Below are positions 18,655 to 27,719 of a stretch of DNA of 52,778 nt, piece after piece. The first letter of the stretch is position 1, and every line of letters begins with the position of its first letter. This stretch comes from Thiohalocapsa marina. GTDB lineage: Bacteria; Pseudomonadota; Gammaproteobacteria; Chromatiales; Chromatiaceae. The stretch covers positions 1 to 52,778 of the forward strand of contig NZ_VWXX01000027.1 of NCBI RefSeq assembly GCF_008632335.1, in the 5' to 3' direction. Position numbers and translations under genes: made by a program. Under the pieces are notes generated by a model, which was given only the letters and a program-made list of their open reading frames with translations, was not told the origin of the DNA and did no database searches.

Positions 18655-19590
18655 CGCTACGTGTTTCCGGAGAAGGCGCCCGGCTGCAGATCACGGTCGA
18701 ACTGCTCGCCGAGATGGTCACCATCAACCCCTTGGACTTCTTCGTCGAGCCCGGGGCGGAACGCTTTCCCTTCGCGTACGAGCCGCAGGCGCGCAAGGAA
18801 CTGGCGCCTTACTTCGAGTGCGTCGAGACCGGTCCGCAATTGCGCGACTGGGTGGCCTCGGTGGAGCGGCGACCGCAGCCGATCGTCCATTTTCTGGTCG
18901 GGCTCAACCAGCGCCTGCCGCAGGACATCGGCTATGTGGGGCGCATGGAGCCGGGGGTGCAGACCTGCGAGGAGACGCTGTCCCTGGCCAGGGGCTCGTG
19001 CCGCGATTCCGGCTGGTTGCTGGTGCAGATCCTGCGGCATCTGGGGCTGGCGGCGCGTTTCGTGTCGGGCTACCTGGTGCAACTGGCGCCGGACGAGAAA
19101 CCCCTCGACGACCCGTCCGGCCCGGAGCGCGACTTTCGACCTGCACGCCTGGGCGGAGGTCTTTGTACCGGGGGCGGGCTGGATCGGACTGGATCCGACC
19201 TCGGGGCTGTTCGCCGGTGAGGGGCACATCCCGCTGGCCTGTACCCCGGACCCGGTCAGCGCAGCTCCGGTGACTGGCGCGGTGGATGCCCGCCTGCGCG
19301 AAGACGACGTGTGCCTGACCATGGGCGGCGAGCCCACCTTCGTCTCCATCGACGACATGGATTCCGCGGAATGGAATACCGAGGCGCTGGGCGCGCGCAA
19401 GCGCGAGCGCACGGAGGTGCTGCTGTGACGGCGATTCGGTGACGGCGGCCTGCTGCATGTCTTCCTGCCGCCGCTGACGCACCTGTCGCACTGGTTGCTG
19501 CTGATCCGGGTGCTGGAGGCCGCGGTGGACGAGCTGGATGCGCGGATCGTCATCGAGGGCTACGAGCCGCCGGAGGATCCCCGACTCCGG
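18655..19590 (+). pseudogene. Decayed transglutaminase / DUF2126 family protein
   Basis: Intact members are about 1,100 residues, with an N-terminal transglutaminase-like domain and a DUF2126 domain. Here pieces occur in three frames: [20 protein letters not shown] to the catalytic-Cys motif [10 protein letters not shown] and FVSGYL (18714 to about 19135); after a one-nucleotide frameshift, [20 protein letters not shown] and [20 protein letters not shown] (to 19425); then after a large deletion, HVFLPPLTHLSHW and IEGYEPPEDPRL (19455-19590) from mid-DUF2126. The far N-terminus and all of the C-terminus are missing. It lies between tRNA-Phe and the convergent bactofilin gene and cannot make a functional protein. 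Confidence 0.85.
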
Positions 19591-19604
19591 CGCCGGCCCG
19601 AAGA

Positions 19605-20207
19605 TCAGGCCTCTGCGACGGCCTGTCCGCGGTCGGGATCCTGGGCGTCGGTTGGGCGGGCGAACTGTGCGGGGCCGGTTGCGGTGTTCGCCAGGGGGAT
19701 CTGGTAGGCTCCCGGGGGCGGGCCGGATTTCAGGATCTTCAGGTTTGGCGTGCGCGCTTTTTGTCTGCCGCGGGCGTTTGTTCGCATCAGGTTGCCCTCG
19801 ATCCTGGCGCCCTTCTGCACCTGCACGGTGTCGTATTCGACATCGCCGAAGATCTCGGCGCCTGCGGCGAGCAACAGTTCGGTCGCGCGGATGCGCCCCT
19901 TCACCTGACCGCCGATTGCGACGCTGTCCCCGGAGATTGCGCCGTTGACGGACCCGCGTTCGCCGACAGAGATGCCGGCGGCGATCACCTGCCCGTCCAC
20001 AGCACCTTCGATATGTACCTCGCCGGTGGTTCTCACATCGCCCACGATCTGCAGGTCTACCCCGAGAACCGAGGGCGGCACCTTCGAGCCGGGGCGGAAC
20101 CGTTTGGCGCCGACCGCGGGCGCCTTGTCGGGAGCTGCGGTGTGGCCGGTGTTGCGGCGGGCAGAATCCGGCGAGGCCGAGCCGAGGTTGAATACATCTT
20201 TGAGCAT
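19605..20207 (-). CDS. Bactofilin family cytoskeletal protein
   Basis: The 200-residue product has a disordered N-terminus (1-45), a bactofilin (DUF583) beta-helix core (about 45-145) with repeating short strands such as GVDLQIVGDVRTTGEVHIEG and SVNGAISGDSVAIGGQVKG, and a basic, proline-rich tail. Bactofilins polymerise without nucleotide into membrane-associated filaments involved in cell shape and wall synthesis. The frame is open upstream, but MLKDVFNLG fits the family N-terminus, giving the ATG at 20207; an alternative Met is at 20228. No M23 peptidase partner is next to it. Confidence 0.88.
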   Translation of the reverse strand: MLKDVFNLGSASPDSARRNTGHTAAPDKAPAVGAKRFRPGSKVPPSVLGVDLQIVGDVRTTGEVHIEGAVDGQVIAAGISVGERGSVNGAISGDSVAIGGQVKGRIRATELLLAAGAEIFGDVEYDTVQVQKGARIEGNLMRTNARGRQKARTPNLKILKSGPPPGAYQIPLANTATGPAQFARPTDAQDPDRGQAVAEA

Positions 20208-20441
20208 GGGCGTTAACGTTCTTCGCATCAAGGCAATGGCATCGATTGGGCCCGCTGGCCCCGCGCAGGCCAGGCGTCGATGTTCGACCGAAAGCACGCC
20301 TGTCAGGCCCCTGCGCCGCGTTTGGCCTGCGGTCCTTCCTGGCAGCCAGCCCCGCGTGTTCCTGTAAGGCCTGAAGGCGACGACCATCAAACGCCGTTAA
20401 ATGGTATCAGGTTGGCGTATGCTTTGTCGGGATTTGCCTTC

Positions 20442-20596
20442 AAGGAGGCGCTGATTTATTGGCCTCCTGGCCAAAAATCAGCACGCGATGCGAAAACGCG
20501 GTTTCCGAATCGCTCCATTTTCAGCGGCGTGCGCCGCTAAAAATAGCGGGGCTTCCTGCCCTGCGCAGGAAATGCTGGATAAATCAGCATTTCCTT
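20442..20596. mobile_element. MITE-like palindromic element, copy 1
   Basis: A 155-bp non-coding element with imperfect terminal inverted repeats: AAGGAGGCGCTGATTTAT at the left, and AAGGAAATGCTGATTTAT as the complement of the right end. Inside are successive short hairpins: TGGCC/GGCCA, GCGATgCGAAA/TTTCCGAATCGC, TTTTCAGCGGC/GCCGCTAAAAA, and GCGGGGC/GCCCTGC. It abuts copy 2 with no spacer. It is too short to encode a transposase, so it would need one supplied in trans. It lies in the divergent region between the bactofilin and yaiI genes. Confidence 0.85.
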
Positions 20597-20751
20597 GGGA
20601 GACGCTGATTTATTGGCCATCCTGGCCAAAAATCAGCACGCGATTCGAAAACGCGGTTTCCGAATCGCTGCATTTTCAGCGGCTTGCGCCGCTAAAAATG
20701 GCGGGGCCTCCTGCCCCGCACGGAAAATGCTGGATAAATCAGCATTTCCTT
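20597..20751. mobile_element. MITE-like palindromic element, copy 2
   Basis: Exactly 155 bp, the same length and orientation as copy 1 and joined head to tail with it. It differs by about a dozen substitutions; its central hairpin GCGATTCGAAA/TTTCCGAATCGC and the GCGGGGC/GCCCCGC stem are better conserved than in copy 1. One reading frame is open right through this copy into yaiI (from 20595), which could extend that protein, but the extension is repeat-encoded and not believed. Confidence 0.88.
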
Positions 20752-20822
20752 ACAGTCCATTGCGGGCCCAGTGTGGTGACGTTGTGGTGACAGTGCATGA
20801 ACCATGGATTATGGGAGCGCAA

Positions 20823-21278
20823 ATGAAGATTCTTGTGGACGCAGACGCCTGCCCGGTCGTGATCCGGGAGATCCTGTTCAGGGCGTCGGCCCGCACCGGC
20901 GTGAGACTGGTCTTGATCGCCAATCAGCAGGTGCCGGTACCGCCTTCGCCGCAGATCACCATGGTGCGGGTGTCCGCGGGGTTCGACGTGGCGGACAATG
21001 AGATCGTGCAGCGGATGCAGCCCGGCGATCTGGTGGTGACCAGCGACATTCCGCTGGCGGCTGAGGCCATCGAGCAAGGGGGCGATGTGCTGAGCCCGCG
21101 AGGCGAGCGTTTCACCCGGGACAATATCCGGGCGCGCCTGAACATGCGCGACTTTCTGGACAGCATGCGCGCCAGCGGCGTGGACACGGGCGGTCCGCCG
21201 GCATTCGGCCAAGGCGACAGAAAGGCCTTTGCCGATCAGCTCGATCGCTTGTTGTCCAAGCGGGGCAGGGAATCCTAG
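20823..21278 (+). CDS. yaiI: YaiI/YqxD (DUF188) family protein
   Basis: The 151-residue product starts [17 protein letters not shown], the hallmark of the DUF188 family, and continues with [36 protein letters not shown] and [21 protein letters not shown]. The family has a PIN-like fold with conserved aspartates, but its biochemical role is not established. The chosen ATG at 20823 begins exactly at homology; upstream in-frame codons come from the MITE copy. It converges with the diguanylate cyclase gene across a 61-nt gap that holds a small hairpin (GCCTCT/AGAGGC at 21285-21301). Confidence 0.93.
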   Translation: MKILVDADACPVVIREILFRASARTGVRLVLIANQQVPVPPSPQITMVRVSAGFDVADNEIVQRMQPGDLVVTSDIPLAAEAIEQGGDVLSPRGERFTRDNIRARLNMRDFLDSMRASGVDTGGPPAFGQGDRKAFADQLDRLLSKRGRES

Positions 21279-21339
21279 CACGGCGCCTCTGCCAAAGAGG
21301 CACGCGAGCACTCATACGGTCACTGGGGGAAGAGGCCCG

Positions 21340-22791
21340 TCACGGCTCGTCAGAGGCGACGATGCGATCGCGTCCCTCGCGCTTGGCGCGGTACAGGCAG
21401 CGGTCGGCGCGCTCGAGCAAGGTGTCGACGGTATCGCCGTGGTAGACGCCGATGCCGCCGCTGATGGTGACCTGCAGTGCGGGCCGGGACCAGCGCTCGG
21501 CCTTGATCGCCCGGCGGATGCGCTCGGCGATCTCGACGGCGTCGGTGCGCGAGGCCGACGGCAGGATCACCAGCAGTTCCTCGCCGCCGTAGCGGCCGCA
21601 GAGGTCCGAGCCGCGGATGCATTGGCGCATGATCTCTGCGCTCCGCACCAGGACCTCGTCGCCGACCGCGTGGCCGAAGCCGTCGTTGATGCCCTTGAAG
21701 CGGTCCAGGTCGAACAGGATCACCGCCAGCGCCGTGCCGTTGCGCTCCGCCACGGCGATCTCCTCGTTGAGGCGGGTGAACAGGTAGCGACGGTTGTAGG
21801 CCTGGGTCAGCTCGTCGGTGTTGGCCGCCTGGTGCAGCCGCTGCTGCACCGCCTTGAGTTCGGACACGTCCACCAGCGACACCAGCCGATGCTCGTTGCC
21901 GGACAGGCTGACCTCGCTGGTGGAGACGATGGTCCAGTGGGTTTCGTCGTTGCCGGTGCTGAGCTGTACCTCGCGCTGGCCGTCTTTGGCTCGAGGCAGG
22001 CCGCTCTCCACTAGCTCGGCCCAGGCCGGGCTGTGCAGCCCGCCGGCAGCGTCGGGCACCAGCCCAAGCTGGATGGCCGCGGCCTGGTTGGCAAGCTGGA
22101 TGCCGTTGCCGTCCGGCTCCAGCAGCAAGATCGGGATCGGCGCCACCTCCAGCAGGTTGCGCAGGTTGGCCTCGCTCTGGCTTAGTCGACGCAACAGCCA
22201 GGCCACGCCGAACCAGGCGGCGACAATGAACAGCAGCACCAGGGCGCCGATGCCGAACAGCCGGATGCGCACGTCGGCCAGCAGGGTCTCCAGCGAGTGC
22301 CGGTTGGCATAGAAGGTGGCCATGCCCATCAGCGCATAGCGCTGCGGGTGATAGAGCGGCACCTCGGTGACGAAGCTGTGAAGCTGCCGGTCATCGCCCT
22401 GCTGCAGGGTCATGGCCTCCGGCGGCAGCGCGACCCAGTCAGGGTTCAGAACTAGGAGGATACGATTGGTCAGGGGCTGGCCGCTGTCGCGCTCTTTCAG
22501 CAGCAGGATGGCATCGAGCCGGGTCTTCAGCTCGTCCAGCAGCAGCGCGGGTGGCAGATCGCGGCCGAGCAGATCCTCGATGCCGCGCGCCTGCGCCTGC
22601 GCCAGGGCATGCGCGCGGCTTTCTGCGTCCTGGCGCAGGGCCGGCTCCAGCGTCAGTACCCAGTAGCCGGCGATCAGCCCCGTCAGGAGCGCGCCGAGCA
22701 GGGCGAAGATCAGCGCCAGCCTGCGCTCCAGCCGGAACGCGTTTCGGCGTTGCCGCAGGCGCCCGTGGTTGAAGCCGACATCATTGCGCAT
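21340..22791 (-). CDS. Membrane diguanylate cyclase (YfiN-like)
   Basis: The 483-residue protein has two transmembrane helices (about 24-46 and 177-198) flanking a roughly 130-residue periplasmic domain, then a PAS-like domain (about 210-310) and a C-terminal GGDEF domain (about 320-480). The active-site loop is GGEEL, and an RxxD inhibitory site (RGSD) sits five residues before it, so it should make cyclic-di-GMP from GTP and be product-inhibited. Its ATG lies inside the end of the YfiR-like gene (11-nt overlap). With that gene and the TonB receptor it forms a three-gene operon, suggesting that a periplasmic signal controls c-di-GMP output. Confidence 0.93.
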   Translation of the reverse strand: MRNDVGFNHGRLRQRRNAFRLERRLALIFALLGALLTGLIAGYWVLTLEPALRQDAESRAHALAQAQARGIEDLLGRDLPPALLLDELKTRLDAILLLKERDSGQPLTNRILLVLNPDWVALPPEAMTLQQGDDRQLHSFVTEVPLYHPQRYALMGMATFYANRHSLETLLADVRIRLFGIGALVLLFIVAAWFGVAWLLRRLSQSEANLRNLLEVAPIPILLLEPDGNGIQLANQAAAIQLGLVPDAAGGLHSPAWAELVESGLPRAKDGQREVQLSTGNDETHWTIVSTSEVSLSGNEHRLVSLVDVSELKAVQQRLHQAANTDELTQAYNRRYLFTRLNEEIAVAERNGTALAVILFDLDRFKGINDGFGHAVGDEVLVRSAEIMRQCIRGSDLCGRYGGEELLVILPSASRTDAVEIAERIRRAIKAERWSRPALQVTISGGIGVYHGDTVDTLLERADRCLYRAKREGRDRIVASDEP

Positions 22792-23395
22792 GGTGGGCCA
22801 CCCGCAGGAAGAACGGCTTGAAGTTCAGGCCGGCGCGCCCGGCCTGGGCCGGATTGATGGCCGGCAGGATGCGGTCGGCCACATGGATGCCGGCCACGGC
22901 GCCGGCGGCCACGTCGCCTGCAAAGGGCGAGAACACCAGTACCCGATGGTGCTCCGAGAGCCGGCGCAGCAGCTCCGGTTCGAGGCCGGAGCTGGCGACG
23001 AAGATCGCTCCGATGTGCCGTGCGCCATTGTCCTGCAGCTGTTCGACCGTCAGCACGCTGACCGCGATCGGGATGTCCTGGACCTTGTCCAGGGCTTCCA
23101 GCGCCGCAGCGGCCTGCCGCGCGGCCTGGTCGGAGGTACGGTAGACCACCGCGATCTCCAGCATGCCGTCGTCACGACGCTTCGTGGCAAGTTCCTGCTG
23201 TGCATCGAGCACCGCCGGAAACAGCTTGAGCCCGACCCGCAGACGCTGCTGCTCTTCCTGCCAGAGGGGGAGGGCACCAACCGGGCTGAGCCAGAACAAC
23301 ACCAGCAACAGGCAGCAGAGCGCCCGCAAGCCGCGCCGCGTGTACCAGAACTGGACCGATCGGTGGATCAAAAGGCGAAGCCGACGGACGCCCAC
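22781..23395 (-). CDS. YfiR-like (DUF4154) periplasmic protein
   Basis: The 204-residue product has a hydrophobic signal segment (about 24-41, LRALCCLLLVLFWLSPVGAL) and an alternating alpha/beta domain ending in INPAQAGRAGLNFKPFFLRVA, which resembles the C-terminal strand region of DUF4154/YfiR proteins. YfiR binds and represses the YfiN diguanylate cyclase in the periplasm. The GTG start at 23395 overlaps the TonB receptor gene by 28 nt, and no ATG is available near it. Its end overlaps the diguanylate cyclase start. The family call rests on pattern and context and is moderately sure. Confidence 0.7.
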   Translation of the reverse strand: MGVRRLRLLIHRSVQFWYTRRGLRALCCLLLVLFWLSPVGALPLWQEEQQRLRVGLKLFPAVLDAQQELATKRRDDGMLEIAVVYRTSDQAARQAAAALEALDKVQDIPIAVSVLTVEQLQDNGARHIGAIFVASSGLEPELLRRLSEHHRVLVFSPFAGDVAAGAVAGIHVADRILPAINPAQAGRAGLNFKPFFLRVAHHAQ

Positions 23396-25482
23396 CAGTG
23401 TCGCCCAGGGCGGGGGTAGTCGTCCAGGTAGGGCAGTGGCAGGCCGGGGAAGCCGGCGGGCTGGTCCGGATAACGGACGTCGGCATTGGTGAGGTTCTTC
23501 ACCCCCAGATGGGCAAAGACCCCGCCGGCCGAGGCGCTACCGTAGCTCAGCGTCAGGTCCGCCGTGGTGTAGGCGTCCACCGGTGGACGCGTGTCGTCGG
23601 GCCGTCGCTCGCGCTCGCCGACGTAGCGCAGCTGCAGTGCCGCCGTCCAGGGCTCCACCGGTTGCCACAGCAGGGCCAGGTTGCCCAGCAGGTCGGTACC
23701 GCCCGCCAGCGGGCGGTCGGTGCCGCGGTCGAGGCTGTCGACGTAGGAGAGGTTGGCGTCGAGGCGCAGATGCGCGCCGAGCCGCTGCTCGTATTCCAGC
23801 TCGGCGCCGCGCAGGCGCACGTCGCTGCTGTTGGCGTAGCCGCTCTGCTCGTCGTCGAAGATGATCGGATCGGTCAGTTCGGAATGGAACAGGATCATCC
23901 GCGCCTTCCAGCTGTGCTTGCGCAGGATGTAGCCCAACTCATAGGTGGCGATCTCGCCGGCCTCGACGGAGTCGGTCAACTCGCCCGGATACGCCAGTTC
24001 GTAGAAGGTGGGCGGCCGGAATGCGCGGGCGTACTGCAGCTTGAGAATGTTCTCGTCATTCACGCGCCAAACCGCCGCCAGCCGCGGGTTCAGGTAGGTG
24101 CTGGCATCGCTGTAGTCGTCCAGGCGCAGGGCCCCGGTCAGGGTGACGCGCTCGCCCAGCCGGTACACGTCCTGCGCAACCAGGCTGAGGATGCGACGGT
24201 TGAGGCTGTCGTCGAGCCAGGGATAGTCGATGGCGAACTCCTCGGGCCAGTCCCAGGTGGCCTCGTCCACCTCCACATGGCTCGCCTCCAGACCCAGCAG
24301 CACCTGATGGCGGTCGTTGGGGCGCCAGTGGATGTCCGCCGCAGCCAGGTAGCGCGTCTCCTGGTAGTTCTGGCTCATGTAGACCGGATCGGTTGTGAAC
24401 AGATCCGCCGGGAAGACGAACAGATCGTCACGATCGCGTTCGTAGCGCAGAGCCTCCAGCCGCAGCCGCGTGCTCAGGTCACCGCTCAGCGTCAGGTCGG
24501 CGCCGATCTGCAGCGACTGGTAGCCCTGGCGCGAGGCCAGCCGGTCGTCGTCCGGCGGCAGGAAGTGGTTGACGCCGAAATGGTCGCCGTAGTCGTCGTC
24601 CAGCAGCTTCACGGCCAGGAAGAAGTCGCGCCAGTTGAGGTTGGCGAACAGCCCGCGATAGCGGCGGGACTCGTTCGACGGTCCGGGCGCATTGGACAGC
24701 GACGGCAGGTCGATGACGTAGAGCCCGTCCTGGGCCACGTCCACGCCGGCGTCGCCGTCCAGCCCCAGCACGTTGAACGAGGCGCTGAGCTCGCGCGTGC
24801 CATCCTGCCAGTACCAGGCACCGCCGCCGCCCCAGACAGTGCCGCGGTCGCCGCCGTCCATGACCTGCGCGCCGAGGCTGCGCTGACGCTTGCGGGTGAT
24901 GACGTCGATGACGCCGGCATAGGCGTATTCGCCGTGGACCGATGCGCCGGGACCGCGGATGACCTCGATGCGCTCCACCTGCTCGATGGGGATGTTCAGC
25001 ACCGGGTTGGCGGTGGCATAGAGGGTGGCGTTCATGGACACGCCGTCGAGCAGGATCTTGAGATTGCCGGAGGCGTAGCCGTAGCCGACGCCACGGCTCA
25101 GGATCTGGCGCTCGCCGGTCATCTCTATCCCTTCGCTGATCCCTGGCACCAGCGCCAGCGCCTCGCTGACGGTGCGCACGCCACGGGCCATCAGGTCCTC
25201 GCCGATGAGGATGGTCGCCATGCCGGGCACAAAATCGGCGTTCATGCCGCTGCGGGTGGCCAGTTCGGTCTCCTGCTCCAGCAGGGCCATCAGGTCCTGC
25301 AGCCTGGCCGCGTCGTTCCGGGCTTGGGCCGGGGGCTGGTTCGGGGCCTGGTTCAGGGCCTGGGCCTCGCTGTGTGCGGTTGCGATGCCCGCAAGCAGCA
25401 CCAGGCCGGCAATCAGCCCGGCCGATGGGGCCTGGCGCCGTGTGCGACCGGCGCGAGGTCTGGTTACCGCAGATTCATCCAT
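23368..25482 (-). CDS. TonB-dependent outer-membrane receptor
   Basis: The 704-residue precursor has a signal peptide (about 20-40, LIAGLVLLAGIATAHSEA), a plug domain (about 85-200; DLMARGVRTVSEALALVPG, ERQILSRGVG, ILLDGVSMN, VERIEVIRGPGASVHGEYA) and a 22-strand-type barrel ending in aromatic VGFAF, as expected for outer-membrane insertion. A clear TonB box is not obvious. The ATG at 25482 is preferred; a GTG nine codons earlier is also possible. The ligand is unknown. It is the first gene of an operon with the YfiR-like and GGDEF genes, an arrangement suggesting a signalling rather than purely a transport role. Confidence 0.93.
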   Translation of the reverse strand: MDESAVTRPRAGRTRRQAPSAGLIAGLVLLAGIATAHSEAQALNQAPNQPPAQARNDAARLQDLMALLEQETELATRSGMNADFVPGMATILIGEDLMARGVRTVSEALALVPGISEGIEMTGERQILSRGVGYGYASGNLKILLDGVSMNATLYATANPVLNIPIEQVERIEVIRGPGASVHGEYAYAGVIDVITRKRQRSLGAQVMDGGDRGTVWGGGGAWYWQDGTRELSASFNVLGLDGDAGVDVAQDGLYVIDLPSLSNAPGPSNESRRYRGLFANLNWRDFFLAVKLLDDDYGDHFGVNHFLPPDDDRLASRQGYQSLQIGADLTLSGDLSTRLRLEALRYERDRDDLFVFPADLFTTDPVYMSQNYQETRYLAAADIHWRPNDRHQVLLGLEASHVEVDEATWDWPEEFAIDYPWLDDSLNRRILSLVAQDVYRLGERVTLTGALRLDDYSDASTYLNPRLAAVWRVNDENILKLQYARAFRPPTFYELAYPGELTDSVEAGEIATYELGYILRKHSWKARMILFHSELTDPIIFDDEQSGYANSSDVRLRGAELEYEQRLGAHLRLDANLSYVDSLDRGTDRPLAGGTDLLGNLALLWQPVEPWTAALQLRYVGERERRPDDTRPPVDAYTTADLTLSYGSASAGGVFAHLGVKNLTNADVRYPDQPAGFPGLPLPYLDDYPRPGRHWWASVGFAF

Positions 25483-25668
25483 CAAACTACTCGGAGGAAG
25501 GGCCGCCACAGCTTCCGATCAAGGCGGCCGCTGGGCCAAAACAAAGAGCCTTGATAACATATTTCAAGCCCAAAGGGTTGCCCGCGCGGGTGAGCAGACC
25601 CACGTGATCGGTTCATCGGGCGCCTTGGCCCGGTCGTAAACTGGGCGATGGTCAGGAGTGGTGGCGCG

Positions 25669-27594
25669 ATGATAGCCGATCAAGCGGGGCAACAGGAACT
25701 GGCGGCAGATGGGGGGACGGTGCCGCTGCATGCCGCCGGCCCGCTACCGAACATGACGCGGCGACGGCGGCTGTTCCTGGCCCTGGTGGTGCTGACCATG
25801 GTCGGCGTCATGGGGCTGATGGGGCGGGCGCTGTCGGTGGGCGGCTTCACTGCCGCGGACCTGGCGCTCGGGCTGCTGTTCCTGGTGACCCTGCCCTGGA
25901 CGGTCATCGGCTTCTGGAACGCGGTCATCGGCTTCCTGCTGATGCGCCGTCACCGCGACCCGGCGCGGGCGGTCTTCGCCGGACTCGCGCGCGCGGACGA
26001 CCAAAGCGCCATCCGGGGCCGCACGGCCATCCTGTGTTGCATCCGTAACGAAGACGTCGCCATGGTGCGACGCAATCTCGATGCCATGATCGGGCAACTG
26101 CTGCAGAGCGGCGCGGCCAACCACTTCGCGTTCTTCGTGCTCAGCGACAGCGACTGGGACGAGGTGGTCGCAGCGGAAGCGGTGCTGATGGATGGCCTGC
26201 GGGAGCGCTGGGGGTCGCGCATCGCGCTGACGTACCGGCGGCGCGAGCGCAATCCCGGCTTCAAGGCCGGCAATGTGCAGGAATTCTGCCGGCGCTGGGG
26301 CCATGCATTCGATTACATGCTGGTGCTGGACGCCGACAGCCTGATGGATGCACCGACGCTGCTGCGCATGGTGCGCACCCTCGATCAGCGCCCGGAGGTC
26401 GGCATCCTGCAGTCGCTTGTGGTGGGGCTGCCCAGCGCCAGCGCCTTCGCCCGGCCGTTCCAGTTCGGCATGCGGCTGGGCATGAAGAGCTACAGTCTCG
26501 GCAGCGCCTGGTGGCAGGGCGACGCTGGCCCCTACTGGGGGCACAACGCCCTGATCCGGGTGGCGCCCTTCACCGCCCATTGCCATCTGCCCCGGCTGCG
26601 CGGCGACGGCCCCCTGTCGGGCTGGATCCTGAGCCATGACCAGGTGGAGGCGGTGCTGATGCGTCGGGCCGGCTACGAGGTGCGGGTGATGGCGGCGGAA
26701 ACCGGTAGCTGGGAGGAAAACCCCACCACGCTGATCGAGTTCATCCGCCGTGACCTGCGCTGGTGTCAGGGCAATCTGCAGTACCTGCGCCTGCTCGGCC
26801 CCGGGTCGCCCCTGTGCGGCCTGGCGCCGGTGAGCCGCGTGCAACTGCTGCTCGCGGTGCTGATGTTCGTCGCCTCGCCCGCCTGGGTCGCCTTCATGCT
26901 GTACGGCGCTTGGCGCATCGCCAGCGAGCAGCAGGCGCTGTTCGACCCGCTCTGGGGAGCAGCGCTGCTGTGGCTGATGCTGGGCATGATCTTCGCGCCC
27001 AAGCTGGCCAGCCTGCTGGACGCCGTGCTCGACAAGGACTGTCGACGGCGCTACGGCGGCACCGGGGCGTTGCTGCTCGGCGGTGTCGCCGAGACCCTGT
27101 TCACCGCGCTGATCGCGCCGATCATGGCCATTGCCCACAGCCTGTTCATCGGCGGGTTGCTGTTCGGCCGGGCCATCGTCTGGGGCGCCCAGCGCCGACA
27201 GGTGCACGGCGTGCAGCCGGCGACGGCACTGCGCCGGCTGTGGCCACAGACGCTGATCGGCGCATTGGCTCTGGGCTGGCTGGCGTGGAGCGGACCCGGA
27301 ATCCTGTTGCTGTTCTCGCCCTTCTACATCGGCGCCCTGCTGGCGGTGCCGTTGGCGGTGATCAGTGCCCGGCCCGGACTGGGGCGGACGCTGGCGCGGC
27401 TAGGCCTGTGGTGCATCCCCGACGAGACGGAACCCGAGCCGATGCTGCGTGCCCTGGGCCTCGACGCCCTGGCCGTCGCTAGGGAGGCGCCCCGCACCGC
27501 GGTCATCGACACGGCGGCGCGGGCGCATCCGCCCAGGCCGGCCCTGCGGCCGGTCACCCGCGGGCTGCGCCCCCTGACGGAGGATGCGCGCTGA
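25669..27594 (+). CDS. opgH: Glucans biosynthesis glucosyltransferase H
   Basis: The 641-residue inner-membrane GT2 enzyme polymerises beta-1,2-glucan for osmoregulated periplasmic glucans from UDP-glucose. Two N-terminal helices (about 38-100) precede the catalytic loop with CIRNEDVAMVRRNLDAM, the DxD-type DADSLMD, GHNALIRV, the ILSHDQVEAVLMRRAGY aspartate and the RRDLRWCQGN acceptor motif; six or so C-terminal helices follow. It is shorter than E. coli OpgH (847), mainly at the N-terminus. The ATG at 25669 has an AGGAG at 10 nt; an ATG at 25648 is less likely. opgG is not adjacent, which is unusual. Confidence 0.92.
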   Translation: MIADQAGQQELAADGGTVPLHAAGPLPNMTRRRRLFLALVVLTMVGVMGLMGRALSVGGFTAADLALGLLFLVTLPWTVIGFWNAVIGFLLMRRHRDPARAVFAGLARADDQSAIRGRTAILCCIRNEDVAMVRRNLDAMIGQLLQSGAANHFAFFVLSDSDWDEVVAAEAVLMDGLRERWGSRIALTYRRRERNPGFKAGNVQEFCRRWGHAFDYMLVLDADSLMDAPTLLRMVRTLDQRPEVGILQSLVVGLPSASAFARPFQFGMRLGMKSYSLGSAWWQGDAGPYWGHNALIRVAPFTAHCHLPRLRGDGPLSGWILSHDQVEAVLMRRAGYEVRVMAAETGSWEENPTTLIEFIRRDLRWCQGNLQYLRLLGPGSPLCGLAPVSRVQLLLAVLMFVASPAWVAFMLYGAWRIASEQQALFDPLWGAALLWLMLGMIFAPKLASLLDAVLDKDCRRRYGGTGALLLGGVAETLFTALIAPIMAIAHSLFIGGLLFGRAIVWGAQRRQVHGVQPATALRRLWPQTLIGALALGWLAWSGPGILLLFSPFYIGALLAVPLAVISARPGLGRTLARLGLWCIPDETEPEPMLRALGLDALAVAREAPRTAVIDTAARAHPPRPALRPVTRGLRPLTEDAR

Positions 27595-27719
27595 CCTCCA
27601 CCGAACCTGCGAACACCAACGCCCAGGCCGCGAACGCCGCGATCGCGTCTGGATCGGGTGCGACGGCAGTCGAGGCCCTGGAGCCCCTGCTCGCGCCCCT
27701 GCGGGATCGTGCGTGCTGG

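Noticed and set aside
20595-21278. YaiI extended through the MITE copy to 227 residues
   Set aside because: The extra 76 residues are repeat-encoded, and YaiI homology begins exactly at [11 protein letters not shown].
23398-25554. 718-residue plus-strand open frame opposite the TonB receptor
   Set aside because: Low-complexity antisense frame of a high-GC gene; no domain, and the minus strand encodes a complete receptor.
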